Positions 19,701 to 32,800 of a stretch of 64,000 nucleotides of DNA are shown piece by piece. Source of the DNA: Takashimella koratensis (Eukaryota; Basidiomycota; Tremellomycetes; Trichosporonales; Tetragoniomycetaceae); NCBI GenBank assembly GCA_003116875.1, contig BCKT01000013.1:1-64000 (forward strand). The letters are read 5' to 3'. Within the stretch, counting starts at the first letter, position 1. Every line of letters begins with the position of its first letter. The notes under the pieces are model-generated. The model had not been told where the DNA came from. It did no database searches and saw nothing but the letters and a program-made list of their open reading frames with translations. Both the position numbers and the translations under genes were made by a program.

Positions 19701-22566
19701 GGGAAGCGGTCGTCAAGATCCCGTTCATCGACGAGGTCCGCCTCCTTCGCGCCATGGCTGGTATGTTGGGTCGAAACCTGTTGGTGCTAGAGATCCCAGC
19801 TAACCATCGTCGTCCATTGCAGCCCGCGACCAGCAGCTCACTCCGGAGGAGCGCTCGCGTAACGCCTCGGGCGTGTTAAGTACGAGATTTGTGTACAACG
19901 ACGGGGACGAGACCAAGTACCCTTCCTCCTTGCCTGGATTCTTCCCAGACTTGACGGTGTGCAAGTGCAACGCGTCGCCATTCCACTTGCCTACCCTCGG
20001 CGACGGGGTCGAACTCGTTACTGGTCTCCTCGAGGGCGTGCACCTTGGGGCCTCGGCGCTAGCCGGTTTCCCCTCGCTACAGACGTTACCACACCAAGGC
20101 GCTTTGGGTTTCCATGGGGTCAGTGTCTTCCAGTCCGACAGCAAAAACCAATCCATGGTCATCACTCTCACGGGGAAACACGATAAAACTACTAGTGGAT
20201 CCAACAGTACTGCCGAACTCGCAAAGACTCTCATTGGGCACAGGACGTTCCATAATTGGCCGTACCTCCAAGAAGGCATGGTCGTCGCCGTCTCGGACGA
20301 TCTGTTCAAGTACGAGATGCACGCAGGAGCCAAGGGTGGGGTCAAGGTGGTTAGTACGCCGCATAACCCGTTCCAAGCGATCGCATGGAAGAAGAGCGCA
20401 GATCATATCGAGCATTATTATTCGAAGAGGTGCGGTGTGATCATTGGGAACGTCGACATTGTGCTCCACGTTCGCCCCTTAAAGGGTGAGTTGGGGCGAT
20501 GGTGGAAGGGAGATTGATGAAGACGAGGACTGGGGTACAGAGGATGATGCTGATTTCGTAGGGCTGAAACGACTCGATACGGGCGCGTTGGTCAAGGACT
20601 ACGAAGGGCCAGACAAGGAGATCACCCAGGCCTACCAAGCTGCCGTGCAGCAGGTTACGTTCGAGGACGAGCGTTATCTTGTGAGTAGCTTGATGTACTC
20701 GACGTAAACATTAAACTAACATTGTGATAGGAAAAAGCGGCACCGCCTATCAGCGAAGAGTTCCCAGACGGTGAAAAAGTCATATTCCTCGGCGCTATGA
20801 AGTACGGTACCGCCGCCCAAGTGGTCACCTCCTCCGAAACCACGCTCGACGTCGCCTTGTCCTTCTTCGTCAACGAAGAAGCTCAGAACGCTTTCTTCAC
20901 TCGCATCGTCGCAAACCGACCCGCGGGGTACTACTACCCCTCTCACCAGCTCGCTCGGCGGGTAGGCATGTCACCGCTCGGTTTGTCGAGAATCACGTCG
21001 ACACTGTTGGTGCAGATGCGAGACGACTCGAAGAAGAATGTTGGTCTCGCTCTCAAGTTCGAGTCCAAAGGTCTCAAGGTTCTCGGGTACTCTCGCAAGG
21101 CCGACCGAGGCTGGGAGTTCTCGGAGAAGACGGCTCAGTTGTTGGAAAAGTACAAAGCGGCGTTCCCTGAACCGTTCCGAAACTTTGACTCTCGATCAGG
21201 GGATATCGTCACCTCGACTGAACTCTGCCCGACCGCTGCAGACCCCGACCAAGTCATCCGTGATATGGCAAAGTGGCTCAAGACCGAGGGCGTTTCCGAT
21301 TTCGATACTGTCTCTTTGTTCGCTGAGCAACTCGAGAAAGAGACCGTTCACGTGATCGAGCAAGCAGCAGATACCTTCCGCAAGCAGATGTCGAGGGACC
21401 AGTTGAAACGAGCGGTGATCAAGGGAATACCCAGGCAAGCTGTTCTCAAGCCTTCTCATGCGATTTATAGATTGCACGGGCAGAAATTTGCTTGTGGGGA
21501 TAGAGTCGTAATGGTCCAGGATGCGTCGGCTGGTGGAGTTCCGCTGGCAATGAAAGGTGTGGTGATTGGGTTGAACGCGAGGGATATCGACGTGGTTTGG
21601 GACGTGCCGTTCATCGGTGGCGAGACCCTCAGCTCGAGGTGAGTTTGTTACTGGTGGTTTTACTTGTGGCTGGACAGGAAAGGGTATTGACAGATGTGTG
21701 ACACTAGATGCTCCGAGTACCGCGGCTCGACGGTGCCTTTCACCTCAGTGCTCAACCTCACCAACCCGCAGTTCCGGGTGGGGAGCGACACTGCTCCTCG
21801 TGCCATGGGTCAGTCCGCTGCTTTCCAGCCCCAACTCGGTCCTAAACCCGTCATCGCGCCGAAGAACTATCGACCCTCGATCCCTTCCACCCGCCCTGCC
21901 CCCGTTCAGGTTCTACAGAACCCACACCACGCACATACTCATACCCACGGACACCAGCACACGCACCAGCATCGAGGTTCGCATGCGCACGTCCCGTCGA
22001 CTATGCAGTACGGCAATGCAGCGAAGGGTATCAAACCGCAGGTCTCGGCGCAGGCGCCCGCTGGACCCCAGCCGGGCAGCCAGAGGGATAAGCTGCAATC
22101 CACGTTGTTGAAGGGTGGACAAACGGGACAGCCACTTATTGGCGCTCAGGGTACCCGCCCCCCGCCTCCGCCTTCGAACCTCATCCCGATCCCACTACCT
22201 GGTCAACCGATCCAAGTGCCCGTCGGAAGTCCAGCGACGGCAATGTCGGTCCCAGCGGGCCCCGGTCCTGCAGCGGCTTCCGCACCTCTCGTAGCACCCG
22301 ATGCGCCGGCGACGAACGGACACGCGGGACACGCCGGGCGAGGAGGGCGTGGACATGGTCATGCTCGCGGTGGCGGGAGACCTCAAATCCAAGCTCAAGG
22401 ACAGGGACACGGGCAGAGTCAGCAGCATGCGAATGGCGGTCAGCAAAGAGGTCGTGGTGGTGCCGCACGAGGAGGGAGGGGTCGAGGACGCGGTGGAGCC
22501 GCAGGAGCTAACAGGACACCTGCACCTGCAGCCGCACCCGCCGCACCCGCCCCGACCCAGGCGTAA
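16774..22566 (+). CDS. XRN1: 5'-3' exoribonuclease 1
   Basis: Cytoplasmic exonuclease that degrades decapped mRNA. Model of 18 exons: 16774-16777, 16863-16873, 16946-17028, 17091-17100, 17227-17530, 17589-17698, 17757-17821, 17882-18016, 18088-18332, 18388-18567, 18624-19108, 19190-19343, 19432-19553, 19616-19760, 19823-20485, 20562-20680, 20731-21638, 21708-22566, giving 1533 aa. The N-terminus MGIPKFFRWVSERYP, the catalytic acids in LYLDMNG (D35) and AIDGVAP (D88), GEGEHKI, GLDADLIML and GNDFLPHLP are all present, as is the SWGWFYNYHFAP tower region. An acidic insertion sits near aa 460-500. The C-terminal tail is Pro/Ala-rich with a His-rich patch at about aa 1320-1345 and Arg-Gly repeats at the end. 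Four of the first exons are 4, 11, 83 and 10 nt. The short linker at exon 8/9 is the least certain junction. Confidence 0.95.
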
Positions 22567-23403
22567 GACATTCGTCTGATTCACGATAAAGAAGGTCCTA
22601 GCACATTACATAGTCTGACCTTGGCTCGAACTTGTCCCTCGTTGACCTAGGTCTTGTTCTCATCATCCTCCCTCTCTCACTCTTCCACTCTCACCCTCTC
22701 ATTTCACTTTGACTTCCACTCTAACTCTCACGCTCCATTTCTCAATTCGCCACTTTTTCATTCTCTCTTTCCGTTTCCCCCCTTTGAAACTCATTCTGAC
22801 TGTTACCTCTGTCGCAATTGTACTACACTAGTAGATAGCCCTTGCATGCATGGACGTCTGGTCGGGAGTGGGCATGGAGTGGCGGCTGTATACAGTTGAC
22901 CCACGCTGGACTGATCCAAAGAGGGGGGAGGAATGCCACAAACGACCAGCTCGGCGTTAAGGTTGGAGAATGACGTGTGATAGATACTGATCTCGTCCAA
23001 TTACGTTACGTTCGATCAGAGACTACAAACTGCTTTTAGCTTTGTGAATGTCGATTAGGACCGCGTTAGAAATACCGTTCCGCGCGTATCACTCGCTGTG
23101 GCGCGTGTGTGGATGCTCTTGTGACGACGCTAGCCTCCCCTTTCTCCAACTCTGGACTTATCCACCACCACCTCATCCTTCCCAACCACCACTACTACCC
23201 ATCCATCCATCGCCGCTCATCGCGTCGGACCAGGCAGACCCAGCGCAACTCCTCTGTATTTTGTCTACCGGCCACGGATCCCTCCCTTCCCCCTCCCCAC
23301 TCTCGACAAACCAGCATCCACAGCAACCTCAACTCGACGTCTCAATAACCAAGTCCCTGAATTCAAGCCGGAACCGACACGTAAACCCCCCAACCTCGCC
23401 AAC
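22567..23403. promoter_or_regulatory. XRN1 3' region and PP2A promoter/leader
   Basis: 837 bp between two co-oriented genes. Strongly pyrimidine-rich CT tracts occur at about 22655-22800 and 23130-23350, the second directly upstream of the PP2A start. No protein-coding feature is supported; the Ser/Pro-rich ORFs here are products of the CT bias. Confidence 0.5.
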
Positions 23404-25322
<1,919 letters not shown>

Positions 25323-26194
25323 TCGACAAGCTCGACGTATGGCTTCGAGATAATCTAGATACCCCGCCGCTCGATTTCTTTCCTATCCGCGTTCTCCTTG
25401 CTCTCTTTCTCTTTCTCCATTTCATCTTCGCTCCTTCCGCCTTGCCTTCCTCGCGTTTCCCGTCGACGCGGTCTTTATCCAATCGCCAAGACCTACCTGA
25501 ACGAACCTTTACCTCTTTGTCCCACACCTACGCTCTCAGCATTCAAAGAAACGCAATGTCAAAAAACAAAACCAACCAACGTCAACGAATACGACTTATC
25601 TCCGATCTTCACCCCCTCAATATTCTCGACTGTTGGCTCAAAGATATCGCGACGCCACTATCAAGCCTTGATCGTAGTGCGTCTGAGTAAGGAAGAGTGG
25701 GTGACTGAATGGGACTGGTGGAAGCATGGGTTGAAAAGGATAAAAGGGAACGTCGGACAAAGAAATTACATGTCACTGTAGACCAAGATTCGTAGCCGAC
25801 ATAGTACTTGGCTAGGGTGGTGGTGGATTACGGTGCGAGGATAGGCAGAGGTTTTGCAGTCAAAGCGAATGAAATGAAATGTATAAGTTCTCCAGCTCAA
25901 ATTTCTATCATAGCATCGAATGAGGACCCGTACCTCAGGGCAGCTTGCTAGTGTGTCTGGTTCAAAAATTGCTTGCTCCCACCAAACAAGGTCCAACCCA
26001 CAAAATACTCACGCAGAAAGGGAGGCAAACAGATGTCTATGTGATAGGCTTCTTGTCTATCCTAAGACCTCGTCAGCATACCATGAGCGGCAAAGTAGGT
26101 AGCCGCGGAAGAACCGATGAATCTCCTTCTTTTTTGTCTTTTTGGTGACAGGTACATAGAGAGAAGCCCCGAGTTGCTAATGTTGTTGTTTTCA
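25323..26194. other. PP2A 3' region
   Basis: 872 bp between the PP2A stop and the tRNA. It should contain the PP2A 3' UTR and the upstream region of the tRNA. No supported gene; short ORFs on both strands lack protein-like composition. Confidence 0.5.
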
Positions 26195-26278
26195 GCTTCC
26201 GTGGCGCAATGGTAGCGTTTTGCACTTCTAGAGTTTTTAGGCATGCAAAGGTTGTGGGTTCGAGCCCCACCGGTAGCT
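26195..26278 (+). tRNA. tRNA-Arg(UCU) with 12-nt intron
   Basis: Cloverleaf read by eye. Acceptor GCTTCCG (26195-26201) pairs with CGGTAGC (26271-26277) except for a T4/T69 mismatch. The D arm is GCGC-AATGGTA-GCGT, and the anticodon stem TTGCA pairs with TGCAA. The anticodon is TCT at 26227-26229, the variable loop AGGTT, and the T arm GTGGG-TTCGAGC-CCCAC. A 12-nt intron (26231-26242) sits at the canonical place between positions 37 and 38. A short T run after the gene (about 26283-26287) fits a Pol III terminator. The body resembles known fungal tRNA-Arg(UCU). Discriminator base T at 26278. Confidence 0.92.
26231..26242 (+). other. tRNA-Arg intron
   Basis: Twelve bases inserted after anticodon-loop position 37. 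Removal restores a seven-base anticodon loop CTTCTAA on the TTGCA/TGCAA stem. Confidence 0.85.
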
Positions 26279-26435
26279 GCGCATTTTTGCTCTACCTCTA
26301 ATTCTCATTCATCATAGACACTATTCGGATCCGAAAGTCGCGTCGTGACAGAAAGAAGTCCTTTCCACCAAGTCTCTGCCTTTCCCATGTTGTCCTTTTG
26401 CCCTCCTATCCTACCAGGCAGCACCACTTCTCACC

Positions 26436-29400
26436 ATGGTCGCTGTCACCCCTATCACTCCTCGCCGCTCGACCCGTGGTCAGCTCTTCACCCCATCTCC
26501 TACACCGACCACCTCCCGTCAACCCGAGAACACGACCTACACCTGGCTCTCTGCTCCCAAACCTCCCACATCCTCTACCCCGCCTACCCACACCTATTAC
26601 ACTTCCTTTACGCGAATCGTTCACCGCGCGTCCCGACTTTCGAGCGCTGCGGGCCTCTCGCCTGCGGGGAAGAAGAAAGTCCGTGCTGGGAAAGGGGATG
26701 ACGAGAGTCGGTTCAGCGTAGGGGACGGTGTAGCGGTTGTTGTTACGGGAGGAAATGATGGGATTGGGGTGTTGACGGCGTTGTGGGAGGAGCCAGACGA
26801 GGATGATGAAGACGAGGATGAAGACGAGGGGGAGGGGAAAAAAGGGAGGAAAGAGAGCGAGGATGATGAAGAGGAGGAGGACGGGGAGAAGGAAAAGGGG
26901 ACGAGAATGATGGCTGAGATTCACTGGTTCTTCCGAAGACAAGACCTACCGAGCGTGATGAAGAATGTTCAGGTTGAAGATGTAAGTGACTGGGGGGTTG
27001 AGAACCAGATACAAGATAGCACATATCTGACCTTGCTCGATTCAGAACGAAGTTCTCCTCGCCGCGTCCCCCAACAAACCCGTAACCACCCGAATTCCAG
27101 TCCAACTCCTCTCCAAGACCATCCCCATCTACTCCCGGACCGTCTTCAAAGAGCAGTTCCCAGACAGCGCGCGCAAGACGCAATGGAAAGGATGGAGCTA
27201 TGCCCAGCCCACAGGCGTGTACTGGTGCGACCGCGCATACGACAAAGGTGCCCGTGGAGGAAAACTGTGGAAAGTCGACGTGGACGAGTGGAGGGGTAAG
27301 GGACGAGCGGGAATGGGATGGCAGGTGGATGTGAAAGAGGAGAGTGAAGAGGAAGAGGAAGGAAGCGAGTGTGGGAGTGAAAGTGGGAGTGAAGTTGGGA
27401 GTGGGGAAAGTGAGGAGGAGAGTGGAGAAGATGAAGGCGAGGACGAGGAGGAAGGCGAGGAGACAATGGGGAAGCGGAAACGAATCAAGGGAGCAGCTGG
27501 AAAGCCTCGTCAAGCCAAACGAGCGAAACAGATCAGTTCCCGGGTCAAAGCAACCAAGTCGGCACCACGTCGAGGCCGACCTCCATCTAGCCAACCCAAA
27601 CGTAACCGCCGAGCTCGAGTCGTCCCCCACCCTAAATCCTTGGCCTCTCAACTCCCTTCAACACTCAGGATCGAAGAACTCCCAACAGACCCATACCAGC
27701 GCGCCCTGAGGCTGTTGCATGTCGGCGCAACACCGGAGAGTTTGCCGTGTCGAGAAGAAGAGTTTGTCGATGTCTTGAGTAAAGTGGAGGAAGGGGTGGA
27801 AAGTGGAGGAGGAGGGTGTCTTTGTGAGTTTGGACCTTGACAATATGGATAAAATCAGTGATGGGAAAGGTAAAAGAAGGCTTTGAGCTGACGATTCGGT
27901 GATGTTGATGTGGTAATCCAGATATTGCGGGCGTGCCGGGAACAGGCAAGACAGCGACTGTGCATGCTGTGGTCAAAGAGCTCAAGCGCAAAGCCGAAGA
28001 CGGAGTGAGTTTTGTGTTCACCTCGGACCCTTCCAAACCCCCACATCTCAAGTCGTTGAGGTATAGTTTGCATTCAGCCAGGGGTGGCGATTATCACTAA
28101 CACCGCGGGTCGCGGGTAGGAACTTACACCATTCTCATATGTCGAGATCAATGGACTCAAAATCCCGTCCCCGCAGCACGCATATGTAGTGCTTTGGGAA
28201 GCGATCTCGGGCGCAAAAGGATGTTCTGCGAAAACAGCTCTACGTGGACTCGAGTCGCATTTCGGGAGAAAGACGAACGGCGTTCGTGGTCCGCGTGGAC
28301 ATACTTTGTACGTTTCGATCTTGTTTCCAGTCGCTTAAAATTGTGCTGACATTTAAACCCCCCCCCCCCCCCCCCCCCNNNNNNNNNNNNNNNNNNNNNN
28401 NNNNNNNNNNNNNNNNNNNNCCCCCCCCCCCCCCCCCCCTTTTTTTACACCCGTTGTGCCTTCTGTCTTACTTATGACTCAGTGTCGTGCTCATGGACGA
28501 ACTCGACCAGCTCCTCACTGCCAAGCAGGACGTCGTGTACAATTTCTTCAACTGGCCAACTATGCGAGACTCGCAACTCTTCGTTGTGGCGGTCGCGAAC
28601 CGGATGGACCTCCCTCAACACCTAGCTGCCAAGATCAAGAGCCGATTGGGACTTCAGACGCTCTTGTTCCAGCCCTACGACAGGGCTAATTTGATCGATA
28701 TCGTCGGATCGAGGTTGATAGAGCACCCAGGATCAAAAGAGGACCATAAGGTTTTGCAGCCGGATGCGATCGCGTTGGCTGCGACGAAAATGGCAGGAAC
28801 GAATGGTGATGCTCGACGAGTTCTTGATGCTTGCAGGTGAGTTCGAGCTTTGGCGATAATTGCGACACTTGCCAGCCTCTCCCATTTTTCTATCTTAGTC
28901 TAGGCAGCTCTGCCTGTAATGGGCGAGACAAGAACATAGCTGACAGTGCAATACAGACGCGCAGTAGAAGTCGCGATCGAAGCACACAAACCGCCTCATC
29001 CTGTCACCGCTCGAGAAATGGTCTCTGTCCTTAATGCGATGTCGTCCTCTCCCGTTGCGCTGTTTGTCAAGCAGTGCTCAATGCAGCAGAAAATGATGAT
29101 GGCTGCGGTCGTGCGTTGTGTTCGTCGTGAAGGCGTTCCCGAGATTCCCTGGCGTTCTGTAAGTGTCCACACATCTAACTTGTCGTATCATAGCTATCAT
29201 CCATGCCTTTCACACTTTTTCCATCCCTTGCCGCACTTCCTCTTTACAACCCAATACGCCCCAAGCTGACAACTGCAGGTTCGAAACGATCACGATGCCC
29301 TTACCCGTTCCCTCGCGGAATCCAACGACCTGTTATCCAACTCTGAACTCGCCCTCGTCCTCTCCTCTTTGATCTCGACCCACGCTCTGACTCGCGCATC

Positions 29401-29524
29401 GGCGGATGTGGTCCGGGCCGCAGAGGACGAACGCCGTGTGGCGCTGGGGATGGAGATTGGCGAGGTAGGCAGGGTATTGATGAACGAGGGCGAAGGGTGG
29501 AGGAGGGCGTTAGCAGGGGTGTGA
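26436..29524 (+). CDS. ORC1: origin recognition complex subunit 1
   Basis: Largest ORC subunit, an AAA+ ATPase that marks replication origins and loads Cdc6/MCM. Seven exons: 26436-26981, 27046-27823, 27922-28004, 28120-28307, 28483-28836, 28957-29158, 29279-29524, giving 798 aa. An N-terminal BAH-type region (about aa 85-270, with EIHWFFRRQDLP and KNEVLLAAS-like blocks around the exon 1/2 junction) contains a long Asp/Glu insertion. A Glu/Ser-rich then Lys/Arg-rich linker follows. The AAA+ domain has Walker A GVPGTGKT (445-452), Walker B VVLMDELDQL (about 533-542), a sensor VAVANRMDLP and sensor II GDARRVLDACRRA. A winged-helix C-terminus follows. The assembly gap lies wholly in intron 4, so the protein is unaffected if the flanks are correct. 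Confidence 0.94.
28358..28446. repeat. poly-C tract with assembly gap in ORC1 intron 4
   Basis: 21 C (28358-28378), 42 N (28379-28420), 19 C (28421-28439), then seven T. The gap sits inside a homopolymer, so its real length is unknown. Confidence 0.95.
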
Positions 29525-29853
29525 GCCGGGGAGGGAGAGGCGAACAGAAAGGCTTGTGTTGTATTGTATTGCACTGTGATTGGGGTCGAGCTTGTACATA
29601 TATACCATAGAAGAGGTGTTAGATGTACACCTTGAACACGAACATGGCCATAGCCACCCTGCCAGAGTGCCAGTCTTGAAACCTGAAACCCGTTGACGAT
29701 TCTTGGGACGCCTATCAGTAAAAAAGATCAATTGCGCGCCTAACTTTCCCACTCGTATGACCATCGTCATTCGGCTCCGGATTCACGCTCCCTGTTAAGT
29801 TCAAGTCGATCTCTGCATCTTGCCTTGGCTTTGTCACTTTACTCCAACCTACC
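29525..29853. promoter_or_regulatory. ORC1 3' / LTN1 5' intergenic
   Basis: 329 bp between two co-oriented genes; must hold the ORC1 3' UTR and LTN1 promoter. No other feature seen. Confidence 0.5.
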
Positions 29854-32800
29854 ATGCCGAGGGTCAAGGGAGCCAACTCCTCTGCGTCCGCGGGGACGCG
29901 CAAGAAGCATGCCAAGCGAGCAGCTGGCAAGCGCGGCGACGACGACGATGGTCCTGACCCCGGTGCTCCAGGTGCTCCCGGTGGTCCAAACTCCAAGGCG
30001 TCAAAATCCAAGTCTTCCCGAGGCGCCGATGGGAAGAAACTCAGCAAAGCTCAACGCAAAGCATTACCTAAAATCAAACAATATATCCCTCCACCCAAAC
30101 CGCCTGCTCCACCGATTCCTGACCCGCTCGACGGGCTGGGACTCGCACGTACCCTCCCCGCAGAGCTGGTGGTTGTTCTTCGAAGGCTCGGGAAGAAGGA
30201 CGACGTCACGCGCCGAAAGGGAATCGAGGACTTTAGAGACGACTGGGTGGTCAAGTTGGCTTCTCCGCCCAGTGGAGCGGCAAGCGAAAGAGTAGACGAG
30301 GACGAAATCGAGAGAGAGATCAAAGAGTCGGTCGTTTTGTCCGCCATCCCAGTCTGGGTAGGTCATTCGCTGTCACAAAGACAGGGATCAAAGGAGCTGG
30401 CTAACCAAAGACCTACACAGATGCACAACCTCGCGAGCCTTCTGCAATCCCCATTCCACCGAACAGCGGCGCTTCAGGTCCTCACCGACCTTGTCTCCAT
30501 CCCCTCCTTGCGGTCCGCGATCGTCGATACCCTCTCGCTCTCGCTCATGCCTGGCTCGCAGAACAGGGACGTCCTTGGCTCCTGGATGGTCGCTGCTCTT
30601 GAAGAAGGTCGACGAGCGGGTGGACAAGCTCTGCGTACTTGGGAATCAATCACCACTTTCACCCCACCCTCTGTATCCCAAACCAGTGAAACAGCAACCA
30701 CCGACGCACCAGTGATCGACTTGACGCCCCACATCGACTCGTTGGCAGAGTACATCACACTATCTATCCTAGACCCGCCGTCACTGCATCGAGATATCCA
30801 CCCGCCGCCTGTATCGTCGACGCCAGCACAGTCTGCCCCGAGTACTCCCAAGACCGGTGGGAAAGGCGGTAAACCTCGGCCCATGCCTCCCACTGCTGCG
30901 CCAGTCGCTCCTCCCGCGGAAGAGGACGCGGAAATCGCCGAAGAGCGGTGGGCTCGATACCGCGTAGCAGGTCTCGTAGGCCTCTCATACCTTGTGCAAA
31001 AGACGGGATCCTCAGGGTCCCCCTTCCCACCGGTCTCGGTGTCCGCGCTTCTCCGAAACCCTCTGCTCTGGACCGCCGTCTCTAGCTCGCCCACGGCAGT
31101 CACAGAGATGCCAATCGGATCACAGCCGCCAATCAGGAGAGCCGCGTACGCTCTGTTGGCCAGCATGATTGAGGTGTACCCAGCTGAAGTGGGAGAAGAG
31201 GAAGTCCTGAATATCCTCGCGCCAGCGGTGTTGGGAAGCTGCTGGAGGGAGAAAGAGGCGGTAGTGTGGGAGACCGCTGGACCTGCCGTCGTCAAGCTCT
31301 TGACAAGTGAGTAGAGGTGTAGGAAGGGAGTGTTGGTTGTGTATAGAGAAGTGCTAACGAAGATGATAGAGTACAAGCAGTCTTGGCAGATTGTCATCGC
31401 GGCTCATGCGGAACAAGACGGAGGTGCGGAGAACGGCGAAAGGCGATCGAGCGCTTTAAGCGACGAGCACGAGACGGGAGACGAAGATCACGATGATGGA
31501 GAGGACGAAGATGACGACGAAGATGATCAAGAGGGCGACGATGATGACGCTGAGCCCGAGGCTTCTCAACCGACTAAAAGCAGCAAAGCTCCTTCCTCAA
31601 CAACAGCCACATCCACCGTCCCACCTGAATACACCGATTTCCTCGATTTCCTTTCCATCATCTGTCCTTCGATCCCTCACCTCACATACCCTCTCATCAT
31701 CCTCATCCTCTCTACCCTCCCTTCCTCCCTCCTCCCACTGGACGCCAACCCTTCTCCTTCCCTCCCGCTCCAAAACCTCTTCGCGCATCTTTGGTCACCC
31801 TTTGACGCGCGGTTGCTGTCCACGCATACGCTACCGAACTCGCAATCCGCGTTCCAAGTGTTTCTCCAGACCGCGCTGGACTGCACCGTCTTCCTCGTCA
31901 ATAGGTCGTACAAACCCATCAGCGGGAGCGGGACCGAGATCGAGGGCCAGTCAGGATCGGGATCCGCGTCGGAAGCGACGGCAGAGTGGTTGGTCACGGC
32001 GCAGATGGGGGAGAGGGCGTGGGGCGATGGCGTGCTGGGGATGGGAGGGCGAGCCGGAGGGAGGTACGGAAGGCGAAGCGAGGATCCCGCAGCTCAGGAG
32101 AAAGAAGCCGTCATGTTCGACCTCGCCTTGGCAAAGGTCGCAAGCATATCCGACGACCTGGTGAAGAGTCTCATGGATGTGATTGAGCGAGTCACGCTCG
32201 AGGCTTGTTTCCCACCGACTGCCGCTCCTGGTGGAGTGTCCGCGCCTGATGTACCCGCGCCCGCGGCGACCTCGACTCGATCAGGTCCGGCCTCAGTCTT
32301 GTCCCGAATCCTGACGATCTTGTCGCTCCTCAAAACCACCACTTCCGACGCTCTCGTCGATGACGCTGTCAACTCGATCATCCGCAAGGTCTTTGCATCC
32401 ACCACAGCCCCTGAGACCACTTCCAATCTGTCACCCCGTTCTGCCTCGTCTCCTTCGATCACACCGGAGCGCACCGACGCGTTGGTGGAGATCCTCAAGA
32501 CGCACGGGGATTTACTTGAGCCAGAACTCGTAGCGTCGCTGGGGAAGACAGTCCAAGCGCATCTACCCGAGCTCAGCTCGATTCTCGCTCTGCCTACAAC
32601 CGTCGCTCTGCTCACTAGCCTCATGCCATGGCTCTCTAAAGGTGACGGGGATGACGTTAAGCATGCCATTTGGCGGTTCGTCGATGCTACCAGCCCGAGC
32701 AGTGGCGGTGCCGATGACGCCGTCGACGCAGGAAAAAGGTTCGGTTTCGTTCAGGCGATTATGGATGCAGAAGCCAAGGAGATTGTGGCAGACGGCGCGT

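Noticed and set aside
26073..26270. Minus-strand ORF starting MGLEPTTFACLK
   Set aside because: This is the antisense of the tRNA-Arg gene, a common false ORF.
28244..28477. ORF reading through the assembly gap with poly-Pro and unknown residues
   Set aside because: It runs from ORC1 exon 4 into the intronic poly-C and N run; the splice signals on both sides give a coherent AAA+ domain instead.
26436..29524. ORC1 as a related Cdc6 or Sir3-like protein
   Set aside because: The BAH-like N-terminus together with an intact Walker A and B fits ORC1; Cdc6 lacks BAH and Sir3 lacks a working Walker A.
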